Counted from the first letter of the stretch, positions 46,822-56,871 are shown. The stretch: 64,000 nucleotides of DNA from Mycobacterium sp. WUMAC-067 (GCF_020217485.1 NZ_JAEKMI010000002.1:62001-126000), one strand, 5' to 3'. Program-made: numbers and translations. The notes: generated by a model from the letters alone, not told the origin.

Positions 46822-48693
46822 GTGACTGATACGGACCTGTTCACGGCTGGCGAAAACACTGACGCCAATCAACTGTCTAATGCCGTGACCACCACCGACA
46901 CTCCCGACGCGAAGACGAACGCTCCGGCCGGTGCCTTGTCCACCATGGTGCTGCCCGAGCTACGCGCGCTGGCCAACCAGGTCGGCGTCAAGGGGACGTC
47001 GGGCATGCGTAAGAACGAACTGATCGCCGCGATCAAGGAAGTCAGGGGACAGGCCAACGGCACTCCCGCCAACGGCACGAAGTCCGCTGAGGACAGCGGT
47101 AAGTCGGACATCAAAGTCAACGACACCAAAGACAACAAGGACGACAGCGGCGCTGAAGCACCGCCGGCCAAGGAAGGCCAGAACGGTGCCGCCACCGAGG
47201 CGCCCCGCCGCGAACGACGCGGCGCGTCCCGCGACGCCGGATCGGCCGCCCGCGGCAACGCCGAGGCCGATCGCGAGCGCACCGGCAGCCGAGATGGCGG
47301 CGCCACCGGCGAGACCGAGGGCCGCGAGCAAGGCAAACAAGACAAAGACACCCAGAGCGAAGACCGCGGCCAGGGCGGCGGCAACGAGGATCAACAGAAC
47401 TCCGGCGGCCAGCAGGGGCGCGGTGGGTCGAACCAGCAGGACGACGACGGCGAAGGACGTGGGGGCCGGCGAGGACGCCGCTTCCGCGACCGCCGGCGCC
47501 GGGGCGAGCGATCCGGCGAGGGCGGCGATGCCGAACTGCGCGACGACGACGTCGTTCAGCCCGTAGCCGGCATTCTTGACGTCCTCGACAATTACGCCTT
47601 CGTGCGGACGTCCGGTTACCTGGCCGGTCCGCATGACGTCTACGTGTCGATGAACATGGTGCGCAAGAACGGCCTGCGCCGCGGTGACGCCGTCACCGGC
47701 GCGGTGCGCGTGCCGAAGGAAGGCGAGCAGCCCAACCAGCGCCAGAAGTTCAACCCGCTGGTGCGCCTGGACAGCGTCAACGGCGGCTCCGTCGAGGACG
47801 CCAAGAAGCGGCCCGATTTCTCAAAGCTGACGCCGCTATACCCCAACCAGCGGCTTCGTCTGGAAACCACGCCCGACCGGCTGACCACTCGGGTCATCGA
47901 CCTGATCATGCCGATCGGGAAGGGCCAGCGTGCGCTGATCGTGTCGCCGCCCAAGGCGGGTAAGACGACGATCCTGCAGGACATCGCGAACGCGATCACC
48001 AGGAACAACCCGGAATGCCACCTCATGGTCGTGCTCGTCGACGAGCGGCCCGAGGAGGTCACCGACATGCAGCGTTCGGTCAAGGGTGAGGTCATCTCCT
48101 CGACCTTTGACCGGCCGCCGTCCGATCACACCCAGGCCGCGGAGCTGGCCATCGAGCGGGCCAAGCGGCTCGTCGAGCAGGGCAAGGACGTCGTCGTGCT
48201 GCTGGACTCGATCACCCGCCTCGGGCGCGCCTACAACAACGCGTCGCCGGCGTCGGGCCGCATCCTGTCCGGTGGTGTCGACTCCACCGCGCTGTACCCG
48301 CCCAAGCGCTTCCTGGGGGCCGCGCGCAACATCGAGGGGGGCGGCTCGCTGACCATAATCGCCACCGCGATGGTCGAGACCGGGTCCACCGGTGACACGG
48401 TCATCTTCGAGGAGTTCAAGGGCACCGGTAACGCCGAGCTCAAGCTGGACCGCAAGATCTCCGAACGGCGGGTCTTCCCGGCGGTCGACGTGAACCCCTC
48501 CGGTACCCGCAAGGACGAACTGCTGCTGTCGCCGGACGAGTTCGGCATCGTGCACAAGCTGCGCCGTGTGCTGTCGGGCCTGGATTCCCACCAGGCCATC
48601 GACCTGTTGATGTCGCAGCTGCGCAAGACGAAGACCAACTACGAGTTCCTGGTTCAGGTGTCCAAGACGACGCCTGGGATGGACAACGACTAG
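46822..48693 (+). CDS. rho: Transcription termination factor Rho with large disordered insertion
   Basis: 623 residues from GTG 46822, with AAGAAAGGAA upstream. Residues 40-75 are the Rho N helix-bundle (LPELRALANQVGVKG). Residues about 76-235 are a low-complexity insertion of Asp, Glu, Lys, Arg, Gly and Gln, ending in a basic RGGRRGRRFRDRRRRG patch that can bind RNA. Next come the OB fold and the ATPase core with Walker A SPPKAGKTT, VVLVDERPEEVTDM and LLDSITRLGRAYN. Forms a hexameric RNA-dependent helicase that stops transcription. Such insertions are typical of high-GC Gram-positive Rho; M. tuberculosis Rho is about 20 residues shorter as recalled. Confidence 0.96.
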   Translation: MTDTDLFTAGENTDANQLSNAVTTTDTPDAKTNAPAGALSTMVLPELRALANQVGVKGTSGMRKNELIAAIKEVRGQANGTPANGTKSAEDSGKSDIKVNDTKDNKDDSGAEAPPAKEGQNGAATEAPRRERRGASRDAGSAARGNAEADRERTGSRDGGATGETEGREQGKQDKDTQSEDRGQGGGNEDQQNSGGQQGRGGSNQQDDDGEGRGGRRGRRFRDRRRRGERSGEGGDAELRDDDVVQPVAGILDVLDNYAFVRTSGYLAGPHDVYVSMNMVRKNGLRRGDAVTGAVRVPKEGEQPNQRQKFNPLVRLDSVNGGSVEDAKKRPDFSKLTPLYPNQRLRLETTPDRLTTRVIDLIMPIGKGQRALIVSPPKAGKTTILQDIANAITRNNPECHLMVVLVDERPEEVTDMQRSVKGEVISSTFDRPPSDHTQAAELAIERAKRLVEQGKDVVVLLDSITRLGRAYNNASPASGRILSGGVDSTALYPPKRFLGAARNIEGGGSLTIIATAMVETGSTGDTVIFEEFKGTGNAELKLDRKISERRVFPAVDVNPSGTRKDELLLSPDEFGIVHKLRRVLSGLDSHQAIDLLMSQLRKTKTNYEFLVQVSKTTPGMDND

Positions 48694-48761
48694 CCCGGTC
48701 GGAGAGACCTGAGCGCACCCGGGAATGCGCGGGCGCGGCTCGCTGTTTGGGATGATGGCGG

Positions 48762-48790
48762 TTGACCTGGCATAATCGGGGCTCGATTAT
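48762..48790 (+). promoter_or_regulatory. rpmE: rpmE promoter with palindrome over its spacer and -10
   Basis: TTGACC (48762-48767), exactly 17 bases, GATTAT (48785-48790). A perfect 7-bp inverted repeat, ATAATCG (48772-48778) and CGATTAT (48784-48790) with a 5-base centre, covers the spacer and the -10. This is where a repressor would block RNA polymerase. The transcript would have an approximately 79-base leader. Confidence 0.6.
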
Positions 48791-48875
48791 CCGCCAACCG
48801 CATGAGGTTCGGAGTTCACGCCTGACCGTCTGATTCCTGGACGGGGGCGGGCGACAAACGATCGAAGAGGACACC

Positions 48876-49106
48876 ATGAAAGCTGACATTCACCCCGCTT
48901 ACGCGGAGACCACGGTGCTCTGCGGGTGCGGTAACACGTTCCAGACCCGCAGCACCAAAGAGGGCGGTCACATCACCGTCGAGGTCTGCTCGCAGTGCCA
49001 CCCCTTCTACACCGGCAAGCAGAAGATTCTGGACAGCGGTGGCCGGGTCGCGCGCTTCGAGAAGCGCTACGGAAAGCGCAGCACCGGAGCTGCTGCCGAC
49101 AAATAG
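48876..49106 (+). CDS. rpmE: 50S ribosomal protein L31, zinc-binding form
   Basis: 76 residues. The zinc ribbon is intact: CGCG near residue 16-19 and CSQC near 37-40, so this is the C+ form used when zinc is plentiful; many actinobacteria have a C- paralogue elsewhere under Zur. [20 protein letters not shown] and [25 protein letters not shown] are family blocks. A structural protein of the large subunit at the subunit interface. It has its own promoter and is followed by a strong hairpin. Confidence 0.96.
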   Translation: MKADIHPAYAETTVLCGCGNTFQTRSTKEGGHITVEVCSQCHPFYTGKQKILDSGGRVARFEKRYGKRSTGAAADK

Positions 49107-49114
49107 CTCGGTTT

Positions 49115-49166
49115 CCGACGCCCGAACTGTGCGTGCAGTCGCACAGGCCGGGCGTCGGTTTGCGTT
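49115..49166 (+). terminator. Strong intrinsic terminator after rpmE
   Basis: CCGACGCCCG (49115-49124) pairs perfectly with CGGGCGTCGG (49149-49158). Inside it CTGTGCG (49127-49133) pairs perfectly with CGCACAG (49140-49146) across a 2x2 bulge and 6-base loop. TTTGCGTTT follows. Seventeen base pairs plus a broken U-run suggest a real terminator between rpmE and prfA. Confidence 0.8.
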
Positions 49167-49205
49167 TGCGGCAGTGACGGGCGACAGCGAGGCAGGAGGT
49201 GTGGC

Positions 49206-50279
49206 ATGACGAAGCCGGTACAGACCATTGACGTGCTGCTGGCCGAGCACGCCGACCTCGAGCAACGGCTGGCCGACCCCGAACTGCACAGCAACCCCGA
49301 CGAGGCCCGCAAGGCCGGACGCCGGTTCGCGCGGCTGGCCCCGATCGTCGGCACCTACCGCAAGCTGATGGCCGCCCGCGAGGACCTCGAGGCCGCACGC
49401 GAGCTGGCCGCCGACGACGATTCGTTCGCCGCCGAGGCGGCCGACCTGGAATCCCGGGTGGCCGAGTTGGACACTGCGCTCACCGACATGTTGGCCCCGC
49501 GCGACCCGCACGACGCCGACGACATCGTGCTCGAGGTCAAATCCGGGGAGGGTGGTGAAGAGTCGGCGCTGTTCGCCGCCGACCTGGCCCGGATGTACAT
49601 TCGCTACGCCGAGCGGCACGGCTGGACCGTCACCGTGCTCGACGAAACCACCTCGGACCTCGGCGGTTACAAGGACGCGACGCTGTCCATCGCCAGCAAG
49701 GGTGATTCGGCGGACGGGGTCTGGTCGCGGATGAAGTTCGAGGGCGGGGTGCACCGCGTGCAACGCGTCCCGGTGACGGAATCCCAAGGCCGCGTTCATA
49801 CTTCGGCGGCGGGTGTGCTCGTGTACCCCGAACCCGAAGAAGTCGGCGAGGTGCAGATCGACGAGTCGGACCTGCGCATCGATGTCTATCGCTCTTCGGG
49901 GAAGGGCGGCCAGGGTGTCAACACGACCGACTCCGCGGTGCGAATCACGCATCTGCCCACCGGAATCGTGGTGACCTGTCAGAACGAGCGCTCCCAGTTA
50001 CAGAACAAGGCGCGGGCGCTGCAGGTGCTGGCGGCTCGCCTGCAGTCATTGGCCGAAGAGCAGGCGTTGGCCGATGCGTCGGCGGACCGGGCCAGCCAGA
50101 TCCGCACGGTGGACCGCAGCGAGCGCATCCGCACCTACAACTTCCCGGAGAACCGGATCGCCGACCACCGCATCAACTTCAAGTCACACAATCTCGATCA
50201 AGTGCTCGACGGCGACTTGGACGCGTTGTTCGACGCCCTGGCCGCGGCCGACAAGCAAAGCCGGCTGCAACAAGCATGA
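49206..50279 (+). CDS. prfA: Peptide chain release factor 1
   Basis: 357 residues, the length recalled for M. tuberculosis RF1. GGQ motif in [14 protein letters not shown] (about residue 228), whose Gln is the target of PrmC encoded next. The stop-codon recognition tripeptide is PVT ([10 protein letters not shown]) in place of the E. coli PAT. Reads UAA and UAG and releases the nascent chain. GGAGG lies about 6 bases upstream. About 30 bases before prmC, so the enzyme and its modifier are co-expressed. Confidence 0.95.
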   Translation: MTKPVQTIDVLLAEHADLEQRLADPELHSNPDEARKAGRRFARLAPIVGTYRKLMAAREDLEAARELAADDDSFAAEAADLESRVAELDTALTDMLAPRDPHDADDIVLEVKSGEGGEESALFAADLARMYIRYAERHGWTVTVLDETTSDLGGYKDATLSIASKGDSADGVWSRMKFEGGVHRVQRVPVTESQGRVHTSAAGVLVYPEPEEVGEVQIDESDLRIDVYRSSGKGGQGVNTTDSAVRITHLPTGIVVTCQNERSQLQNKARALQVLAARLQSLAEEQALADASADRASQIRTVDRSERIRTYNFPENRIADHRINFKSHNLDQVLDGDLDALFDALAAADKQSRLQQA

Positions 50280-50310
50280 CGTCCCCGCGATGCAGAGGGA
50301 AGCGCTGAGG

Positions 50311-51228
50311 ATGATTCAGCTCAGTCTGCGGCGCGCGATCGACGATGCGGCGGCCATCCTCGCCGACGCGGGAATCGATTCTGCGCGTTGGGATGCCGAG
50401 CAGCTGGCCGCGCACCTGGCGGGCGTCGACCGCGGTCGCCTGGCCGTGCTGGAATCGCCCGGCGAGAACTTTTTCGGGCGGTACCGCGACGCCGTGGCCG
50501 CCCGGTCGCGACGTGTGCCGCTGCAGCATCTGCTCGGGACGGCGGCGTTCGGTCCGGTGCTGCTGCGTGTCGGCCCTGGCGTATTCATACCCCGCCCCGA
50601 AACCGAGGCGCTGCTGGAATGGGCAGGCGCGCAACAACTGACGCCACGGCCGGTGATCGTCGACCTGTGCACCGGGTCCGGCGCCTTGGCGGTGGCGCTG
50701 GCCCGCCACCGGCCGGGGGCGCGCATCATCGCCATCGATGTCTCGGATGCCGCTCTCGAGTACGCGCGCCGCAACACCGAGGGCACGGCGATCGAGATCG
50801 TGCGGGCCGACGTCACCGAACCCGGCTTGCTCCCGGAACTGGACGGTCAGGTCGACTTGGTCGTGGCCAACCCGCCCTATGTTCCCGACGGCGCCGTGCT
50901 GGATCCTGAAGTCGCCCAGCATGATCCCCATCAAGCGGTGTTCGGCGGGCCGGACGGTCTGGCGGTGATCGCTCCGATCGTCGGCCTCGCCGGCCGCTGG
51001 CTGCGCGCCGGAGGGTTGATCGGCGTCGAGCATGACGACACCACCTCGCGGGAGACGGTGGAATTGTTCGAGCGCACGGGGCTTTTCGAGGACGTCCGGG
51101 CGCGGCATGATCTGACCGGCCGGCCACGCTTCGTGACGGCCCGCAAGACGTCGGCCGTTGGGAGGAGTGGCGCCAACGACACGCGTCGCGACGATGCAGA
51201 GCGCAGCGATGAGGAGGAGTGGCGCTAA
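50311..51228 (+). CDS. prmC: Release factor glutamine methyltransferase, with repeat-derived C-terminal tail
   Basis: 305 residues from ATG 50311 (MIQLSLRRAIDD aligns with M. tuberculosis HemK); ATG 50290 would add 7. SAM-binding VDLCTGSGALAVALA and the catalytic NPPYVPDGA are intact. Methylates the GGQ Gln of RF1 and RF2. The last approximately 20 residues (SGANDTRRDDAERSDEEEWR) lie in MIRU-like DNA and are not part of the fold. The TAA overlaps the next ATG (TAATG). Confidence 0.92.
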   Translation: MIQLSLRRAIDDAAAILADAGIDSARWDAEQLAAHLAGVDRGRLAVLESPGENFFGRYRDAVAARSRRVPLQHLLGTAAFGPVLLRVGPGVFIPRPETEALLEWAGAQQLTPRPVIVDLCTGSGALAVALARHRPGARIIAIDVSDAALEYARRNTEGTAIEIVRADVTEPGLLPELDGQVDLVVANPPYVPDGAVLDPEVAQHDPHQAVFGGPDGLAVIAPIVGLAGRWLRAGGLIGVEHDDTTSRETVELFERTGLFEDVRARHDLTGRPRFVTARKTSAVGRSGANDTRRDDAERSDEEEWR

Positions 51229-51233
51229 TGACA
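51161..51233 (+). repeat. MIRU-like tandem repeat at the prmC/tsaC junction
   Basis: GGAGGAGTGGCGCCAACGAC (51161-51180) recurs as GGAGGAGTGGCGCTAATGAC (51213-51232), a 52-base period with two differences. Between them is GACGATGCAGAGCGCAGCGA, the core of known mycobacterial interspersed repetitive units. The second copy creates the stop of prmC and the start of tsaC (TAATG). Confidence 0.8.
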
Positions 51234-51887
51234 GACGTTTTTGACTGCGCCGATCCCGAACAGCGCGCGCTCGGAATCGCCGCGGCGGCGGGAGCTCTCA
51301 AGGGCGGGCGACTCGTGGTCATGCCGACCGACACCGTGTACGGGATCGGCGCCGACGCCTTCAACAGCGCCGCGGTCTCGGCGCTGCTCTCGGCAAAGGG
51401 ACGGGGCCGTGACATGCCGGTGGGCGTGCTGGTCGGCTCCTGGCACACCATCGAGGGACTCGTCTACACCATGCCGGACGGTGCCCGCGATCTGATCCGC
51501 GCGTTCTGGCCGGGCGCACTCAGCCTGGTCGTGACCCAGGCGCCGTCGTTGCAGTGGGATCTCGGCGATGCTCGCGGCACCGTGATGCTGCGGATGCCGC
51601 TGCACCCGGTCGCCATCGAGCTCCTGCGTGAGGTGGGGCCGCTGGCGGTGTCCAGTGCCAACATCTCGGGCCGTTCGGCCGCCGTGGACGCCGGCGAGGC
51701 GCGCAGCCAACTCGGCGATCTCGTCGACGTCTACCTGGAAGCGGGCCCGTCCGAGCAGGGCGCCGCCTCCACGATTGTGGATCTGACCGGTGCCGCGCCG
51801 CGCATCCTGCGTCCGGGCCCGGTGAGCGCCGAGCGCATCGCCGAGGTGCTCGGCATCGATCCGGAAACCCTGACCGCCCAGGCCTGA
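51228..51887 (+). CDS. L-threonylcarbamoyladenylate synthase (Sua5/YrdC family)
   Basis: 219 residues from ATG 51228, overlapping the prmC stop by one base. YrdC-fold motifs: GGRLVVMPTDTVYGIGADAF, LLSAKGRGRDMPVGVLV, FWPGALSLVV, LRMPLHP and GPLAVSSANISG. Uses threonine, bicarbonate and ATP to make the activated intermediate for t6A in tRNAs that read ANN codons. Corresponds to Rv1301. A longer reading from GTG 51219 is possible but would overlap the repeat. Confidence 0.9.
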   Translation: MTDVFDCADPEQRALGIAAAAGALKGGRLVVMPTDTVYGIGADAFNSAAVSALLSAKGRGRDMPVGVLVGSWHTIEGLVYTMPDGARDLIRAFWPGALSLVVTQAPSLQWDLGDARGTVMLRMPLHPVAIELLREVGPLAVSSANISGRSAAVDAGEARSQLGDLVDVYLEAGPSEQGAASTIVDLTGAAPRILRPGPVSAERIAEVLGIDPETLTAQA

Positions 51888-51934
51888 CTGGAGCGGTTGT
51901 CGAGCTCCCAGGTTGGTGCACTACGGTCTCGTTG

Positions 51935-53125
51935 GTGTCCAGCGATGTGACCAACCTTGCCGGTGGTTTGCTCGCCCTTTCTGATCGCGGCGCCGGTGTT
52001 CCGCTGCGCGAGCTGGCGCTGGTGGGATTGACCGCGGCGATCATCACCTATTTCGCCACCGGACCGGTCCGCGTGCTGGCGACCCGGCTGGGCGCCGTCG
52101 CCTATCCGCGGGAACGCGACGTTCATGTGACGCCCACCCCGCGCATGGGCGGGCTGGCGATGTTCCTCGGCGTCGTCACCGCCGTGTTCCTGGCCTCCCA
52201 GCTTCCGGCGCTCACCCGCGGGTTCGTTTACTCCACCGGCATGCCCGCGGTCCTGGTGGCCGGCGCGGTCATCCTGGGGATCGGGCTGATCGACGACCGT
52301 TGGGGTCTGGATGCCCTGACCAAGTTCGCCGGCCAGATCACTGCGGCCAGCGTGCTGGTCACCATGGGCGTGGCCTGGAGCGTCCTGTACATCCCCATGG
52401 GCGGGGTCGGCACCATCGTGCTCGACCAGGCCTCGTCGATCCTGCTGACACTGGCGCTGACCGTATCGGTGGTCAACGCGATGAACTTCGTCGACGGGCT
52501 CGACGGGCTGGCCGCCGGGCTGGGCCTCATCACCGCGTTGGCGATCTGCATGTTCTCGGTCGGGCTGCTCCGCGACCACGGCGGCGACGTCCTGTTCTAT
52601 CCGCCGGCGGTGATCTCGGTGGTGCTCGCCGGGGCGTGTCTGGGCTTTCTCCCACACAACTTTCATCGCGCCAAGATCTTCATGGGCGACTCCGGCTCGA
52701 TGCTGATCGGCTTGATGCTCGCCGCCGCGTCCACGACGGCGGCCGGCCCCGTTTCGCAGAACGCCTACGGCGCCCGCGACGTGTTTGCCCTGCTGTCACC
52801 CTTCCTGCTGGTGGCGGCGGTGATCTTCGTGCCGATGCTCGATCTGCTGCTGGCGATCGTGCGTCGCACCCGCGCGGGCCGCAGCGCGTTCAGCCCCGAC
52901 AAGATGCACCTGCATCACCGGTTGCTGCAGATCGGCCATTCGCACCGCCGCGTGGTGTTGCTGATCTATCTGTGGGTCGGCATCGTCGCGTTCGGCGCGG
53001 CGAGCACGATCTTTTTCCGTCCCCGCGACACCGCCGCGGTCATGCTGGGCGCCATCGTGGTCGCCGGTGTCGCCACGGCGATCCCGCTTTTGCGCCGGCG
53101 CGACGAGTACTACGACGAGGAGTAG
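51935..53125 (+). CDS. wecA: Undecaprenyl/decaprenyl-phosphate GlcNAc-1-phosphate transferase
   Basis: 396 residues from GTG 51935 (TTG 51932 also possible). About 11 membrane helices. PNPT family motifs: RMGGLAMFLG, MNFVDGLDGLAAG and KIFMGDSGSMLIG with catalytic Asp pairs, and cytoplasmic SPDKMHLHHRL, the His-rich sugar-binding loop of the GlcNAc branch. It adds GlcNAc-1-phosphate to decaprenyl phosphate, the first linker step joining arabinogalactan to peptidoglycan in mycobacteria. Called rfe in older M. tuberculosis annotation. A structured region follows at 53130-53193. Confidence 0.94.
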   Translation: MSSDVTNLAGGLLALSDRGAGVPLRELALVGLTAAIITYFATGPVRVLATRLGAVAYPRERDVHVTPTPRMGGLAMFLGVVTAVFLASQLPALTRGFVYSTGMPAVLVAGAVILGIGLIDDRWGLDALTKFAGQITAASVLVTMGVAWSVLYIPMGGVGTIVLDQASSILLTLALTVSVVNAMNFVDGLDGLAAGLGLITALAICMFSVGLLRDHGGDVLFYPPAVISVVLAGACLGFLPHNFHRAKIFMGDSGSMLIGLMLAAASTTAAGPVSQNAYGARDVFALLSPFLLVAAVIFVPMLDLLLAIVRRTRAGRSAFSPDKMHLHHRLLQIGHSHRRVVLLIYLWVGIVAFGAASTIFFRPRDTAAVMLGAIVVAGVATAIPLLRRRDEYYDEE

Positions 53126-53129
53126 TAGT

Positions 53130-53193
53130 AGGGGCCTGTTGTGTGGTACGGTCCAGGTAGAACCCCAAAAAGCCGCACAGGCAACCGGCCCCT
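53130..53193 (+). terminator. Long hairpin between wecA and the atp operon
   Basis: AGGGGCC (53130-53136) pairs with GGCCCCT (53187-53193). Further inside, TTG with CAA and TGTG with CACA extend a bulged stem over an AC-rich loop. No U-run follows, so it could be a Rho-type or mycobacterial I-shaped terminator, or a leader structure for the ATP synthase transcript. The 216-base gap 53126-53341 holds no gene. Confidence 0.45.
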
Positions 53194-53341
53194 CGGAGGC
53201 TAATCCGATCGGGCTGGTTCAAGACCGGCCTCGGGAGATACCCCTTGGGTGATTCAACTGTGACGTGCGATACGCTCGGCGGGCCACCGATCAGTCGGTC
53301 GAGGGGTTCCCGTATCACCAACCTGGGATTGAGGTGCTGCA

Positions 53342-53830
53342 GTGACGACACCAGCGCAGGACGCGCCGTTGGTGTTTCCCTCTGTTGCTTTCCGTCCGGT
53401 TCGGCTCTTCGCGATCAGCATTGCCATCACGGCGGTGGCGGTGCTCGCCGCCGGATTGTCCGGGCACCTGATGGTCGGCGTCTTCTTCGGGATCGGGCTG
53501 CTGCTGGGTTTGCTCAACGCGGTACTGGTGCGCCGCTCCGTTGAGTCGATCACCGCGAAGGATCACCCGCTGAAAAGGTCGATGGCCGTCAACTCGGCGT
53601 CACGGCTGGCCATCATCACCATCGTCGGGCTGATCATCGCCTACGTCTTCCGGCCCGCCGGCCTGGGCGTGGTGTTCGGGCTGGCGCTGTTCCAGATCCT
53701 CTTGGTGGCATCGACGGCGCTGCCGGTGTGGAAGAAGCTGCGCGCCGGCGACTGGGCGGAATCCGCGGACGGTGCCGGAGGCAACGCAGGAACCGAAGGT
53801 ACGGAAGGAAGGAACACCACCGATGCCTGA
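53342..53830 (+). CDS. AtpI-like membrane protein heading the ATP synthase operon (Rv1303-like)
   Basis: 162 residues from GTG 53342 (161 recalled for Rv1303). Four predicted membrane helices, the first two around [38 protein letters not shown] and two near 80-130, matching the AtpI/ATP synthase protein I class that helps assemble the c-ring. A Gly/Glu/Asn-rich tail is at the end. The last 8 bases overlap atpB (ATGCCTGA). Confidence 0.85.
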   Translation: MTTPAQDAPLVFPSVAFRPVRLFAISIAITAVAVLAAGLSGHLMVGVFFGIGLLLGLLNAVLVRRSVESITAKDHPLKRSMAVNSASRLAIITIVGLIIAYVFRPAGLGVVFGLALFQILLVASTALPVWKKLRAGDWAESADGAGGNAGTEGTEGRNTTDA

Positions 53831-54581
53831 GACGACGTTCCTGGCCGAAGCCGCGATCGAGGTCGGCGAGCACAGCCACGCCACCTGGCTCGGCATGACC
53901 GTCAACACCGACACCATCATGTCGACGGGGATCGCCGCGCTGATCGTGCTCGCGCTGGCCTTCTTCCTACGGGCGAAGATCACCTCGACCGGCGTCCCGA
54001 GCGGCGTGCAGTTGTTCTGGGAGGCCATCACGGTCCAGATGCGCGATCAGATCGAGGCCGCGGTGGGCATGCGCATCGCGCCGTTCGTGTTGCCGCTCGC
54101 GGTCACCATCTTTGTGTTCATCCTGATCTCCAACTGGCTGTCGGTGCTCCCGCTGCAATACACCGACGCCGCCGGGCACACCACCGAGTTGCTGAAGTCG
54201 GCGGCGGCGGACATCAATTACGTTCTGGCGCTGGCCCTTTTCGTCTTTGTCTGTTACCACGTGGCCGGCATCTGGCGCCGCGGCGTCGTCGGACACCCGC
54301 TCGCCGTGCTCAAAGGCCACGTGGCGTTCCTGGCGCCGATCAACGTCGTCGAGGAGTTGGCCAAGCCAATCTCGTTGTCACTCCGACTTTTCGGCAACAT
54401 CTTCGCCGGCGGCATCCTGGTCGCGCTGATCGCGCTGTTCCCGCCGTACATCATGTGGGCGCCCAACGCGATCTGGAAAGCCTTCGACCTGTTCGTCGGG
54501 GCGATCCAGGCCTTCATCTTCTCGATTCTGACCATCTTGTACTTCAGTCAAGCCATGGAGATCGAGGATCACCATGACTAA
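53823..54581 (+). CDS. atpB: ATP synthase subunit a
   Basis: 252 residues from ATG 53823. Fo subunit a with five or six helices. The essential Arg is in [16 protein letters not shown] (about residue 187), and the last helix [21 protein letters not shown] completes the proton half-channels facing the c-ring. Membrane. An in-frame start 17 codons upstream lies inside the preceding gene and is rejected. Confidence 0.96.
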   Translation: MPETTFLAEAAIEVGEHSHATWLGMTVNTDTIMSTGIAALIVLALAFFLRAKITSTGVPSGVQLFWEAITVQMRDQIEAAVGMRIAPFVLPLAVTIFVFILISNWLSVLPLQYTDAAGHTTELLKSAAADINYVLALALFVFVCYHVAGIWRRGVVGHPLAVLKGHVAFLAPINVVEELAKPISLSLRLFGNIFAGGILVALIALFPPYIMWAPNAIWKAFDLFVGAIQAFIFSILTILYFSQAMEIEDHHD

Positions 54582-54914
<333 letters not shown>

Positions 54915-54923
54915 TTCGCTGTG

Positions 54924-55457
54924 ATGGGTGACGCGAGCCTGAGCGTTCTGGCGTCCAGCCAGGTGGTGGCAGAGGGAGGCAACAACTTCCTCGTTCCCAA
55001 CGGCACCTTCTTCTTCGTGCTGGCCATCTTCCTGATCGTGCTGGCCGTCATCGGCACGTTCGTCGTGCCGCCGGTCATGAAGGTGTTGCGCGAGCGCGAC
55101 GCCATGGTCGCCAAGACGGCCGCCGACACCAAGAAGGCGGCCGAGCAGTTCGAAGCCGCCCAGGCCGATTACGAAGAAGCCATGACCGAAGCCCGAGTGC
55201 AGGCGTCGTCGTTGCGCGACAACGCGCGCGCCGAGGGCCGTAAGGTCTTGGAAGACGCGCGCGCCCGGGCCGAGCAAGAGGTGTCCTCGACGTTGCAGCT
55301 GGCCGCCCAGCAATTGAAGCGGGAAAGGGACGCCGTGGAACTGGATTTGCGTGCCAACGTGGCGTCCATGGCGGCGACGTTGGCCAGCCGAATCCTCGGC
55401 GTCGATGTCGCCCCCGCCGCAGCGACCACATCCGCAACCAAGACATCCGGACGGTAA
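54924..55457 (+). CDS. atpF: ATP synthase subunit b
   Basis: 177 residues from ATG 54924 (GTG 54921 directly precedes it). One N-terminal membrane helix ([27 protein letters not shown], about 27-53), then a long charged alpha-helical stalk rich in Ala, Glu, Arg and Lys. Forms the peripheral stalk with the fused b-delta protein encoded next. 6 bases separate the two genes. Confidence 0.94.
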   Translation: MGDASLSVLASSQVVAEGGNNFLVPNGTFFFVLAIFLIVLAVIGTFVVPPVMKVLRERDAMVAKTAADTKKAAEQFEAAQADYEEAMTEARVQASSLRDNARAEGRKVLEDARARAEQEVSSTLQLAAQQLKRERDAVELDLRANVASMAATLASRILGVDVAPAAATTSATKTSGR

Positions 55458-55463
55458 TCACGT

Positions 55464-56804
55464 ATGTCGACTTTCATCGGCCAGTTGGTGGGCTTTGCGG
55501 CCATCGTGTTCCTGGTGGTGCGTTATGTCGTGCCGCCGGTGCGTCGCTTGATGGCCGCGCGGCAAGCCGCGGTGCGCCAACAATTGAAGGACGCGGCCGC
55601 GGCGAGCGATCGGTTGACCGAGTCGACCACCGCGCACAGCAAGGCCGTGGAGGACGCCAAGGCCGAGTCGAAACGCGTTGTCGAAGAGGCGGAGTCGGAC
55701 TCCAAGCGCATCACCGAACAGTTGGGGAACCAGGCCGGCGTCGAGGCGGAACGCATCAAGTCGCAGGGCGGCCGCCAGGTCGACCTGCTGCGCACCCAGC
55801 TGAGCCGTCAGCTCCGCTTGGAGCTCGGTCACGAAGCGGTGCGCCAGGCGGGCGAGCTGGTGCGTAACTTCGTCGCCGACGCCGCACAGCAATCGGCCAC
55901 GGTGGATCGATTCCTCGACGACCTCGACGCGATGGCGCCCGCCTCGGCCGAGGTCCAGTATCCGCTGATGACCAAGATGCGCTCGTCGAGCCGCGTCGCG
56001 CTGACCAACCTGCAGGAGCGGTTCAGCACCCTCGCCAAAGACCTTGACAACAAGGGGCTTTCCACCCTGTCCGGTGAACTCGTCGCCGTGGCCCAGACGC
56101 TGGATCGCGAAATCGTTGTCACGCGGTATCTCACCGTGCCCGCCGAGGATGGGGCGCCCAGAGCCCGATTGATCGAGCGGTTGCTCGCCGGCAAGGTCGG
56201 CGACCCGACCCTCGACGTTCTGCGCGCTGCCGTATCGGAGCGTTGGTCGGCCAACTCCGACCTCATCGACGCCCTCGAGCACGTGTCGCGGCAGGCGCTG
56301 CTCGAAGTTGCCGAACGTGAGGACAAAGTCGACGACGTCGAGGAACAGCTGTTCCGGTTCTCCCGCATCCTGGACGCGCAACCGCGACTGGCCATCCTGC
56401 TGGGCGACTACGCCGTTCCGGTGGAAGGCCGAGTTGCGCTGCTGCGCAAGGTGCTCGACAGCGCGAGCGCCAGGGTCCAGCCGATCGTGGCCGCACTGCT
56501 GACCCAGACGATCGAGTTGCTCAGGGGCCAGCCCGCCGAGGAGGCCGTCCAGTTCCTCGCCGAGGTTGCGGTGGCGCGTCGCGGCGAAGTCGTTGCGCAC
56601 GTCAGCGCGGCAGCCGAACTGAGTGACGCCCAGCGCACCCGCCTCACCGACGTGCTCGGTCGCATCTACGGTCATCCGGTCGCGGTGCAGCTGCAGGTCG
56701 ACAGCGAACTGCTGGGCGGACTGCTCATCTCCGTGGCTGACGAAGTGATCGACGGGACGCTCGCGTCCCGTCTGACCGCGGCCGAGGCGCAGTTGCCCGA
56801 CTGA
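55464..56804 (+). CDS. atpH: ATP synthase fused b-delta subunit
   Basis: 446 residues, the length recalled in M. tuberculosis. Residues 5-25 are a b-type membrane helix, 30-165 a coiled-coil stalk, and about 175-446 the delta domain that binds the top of F1 (ending [21 protein letters not shown], the OSCP/delta signature). This fusion is a mycobacterial trait; the second stalk helix is supplied by AtpF. Confidence 0.95.
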   Translation: MSTFIGQLVGFAAIVFLVVRYVVPPVRRLMAARQAAVRQQLKDAAAASDRLTESTTAHSKAVEDAKAESKRVVEEAESDSKRITEQLGNQAGVEAERIKSQGGRQVDLLRTQLSRQLRLELGHEAVRQAGELVRNFVADAAQQSATVDRFLDDLDAMAPASAEVQYPLMTKMRSSSRVALTNLQERFSTLAKDLDNKGLSTLSGELVAVAQTLDREIVVTRYLTVPAEDGAPRARLIERLLAGKVGDPTLDVLRAAVSERWSANSDLIDALEHVSRQALLEVAEREDKVDDVEEQLFRFSRILDAQPRLAILLGDYAVPVEGRVALLRKVLDSASARVQPIVAALLTQTIELLRGQPAEEAVQFLAEVAVARRGEVVAHVSAAAELSDAQRTRLTDVLGRIYGHPVAVQLQVDSELLGGLLISVADEVIDGTLASRLTAAEAQLPD

Positions 56805-56871
56805 CCACCTGACCAATCACAAACCATTCCGACACAAGCGTTACGAAGATCAAGTAGGAAGACGAAAAGCC

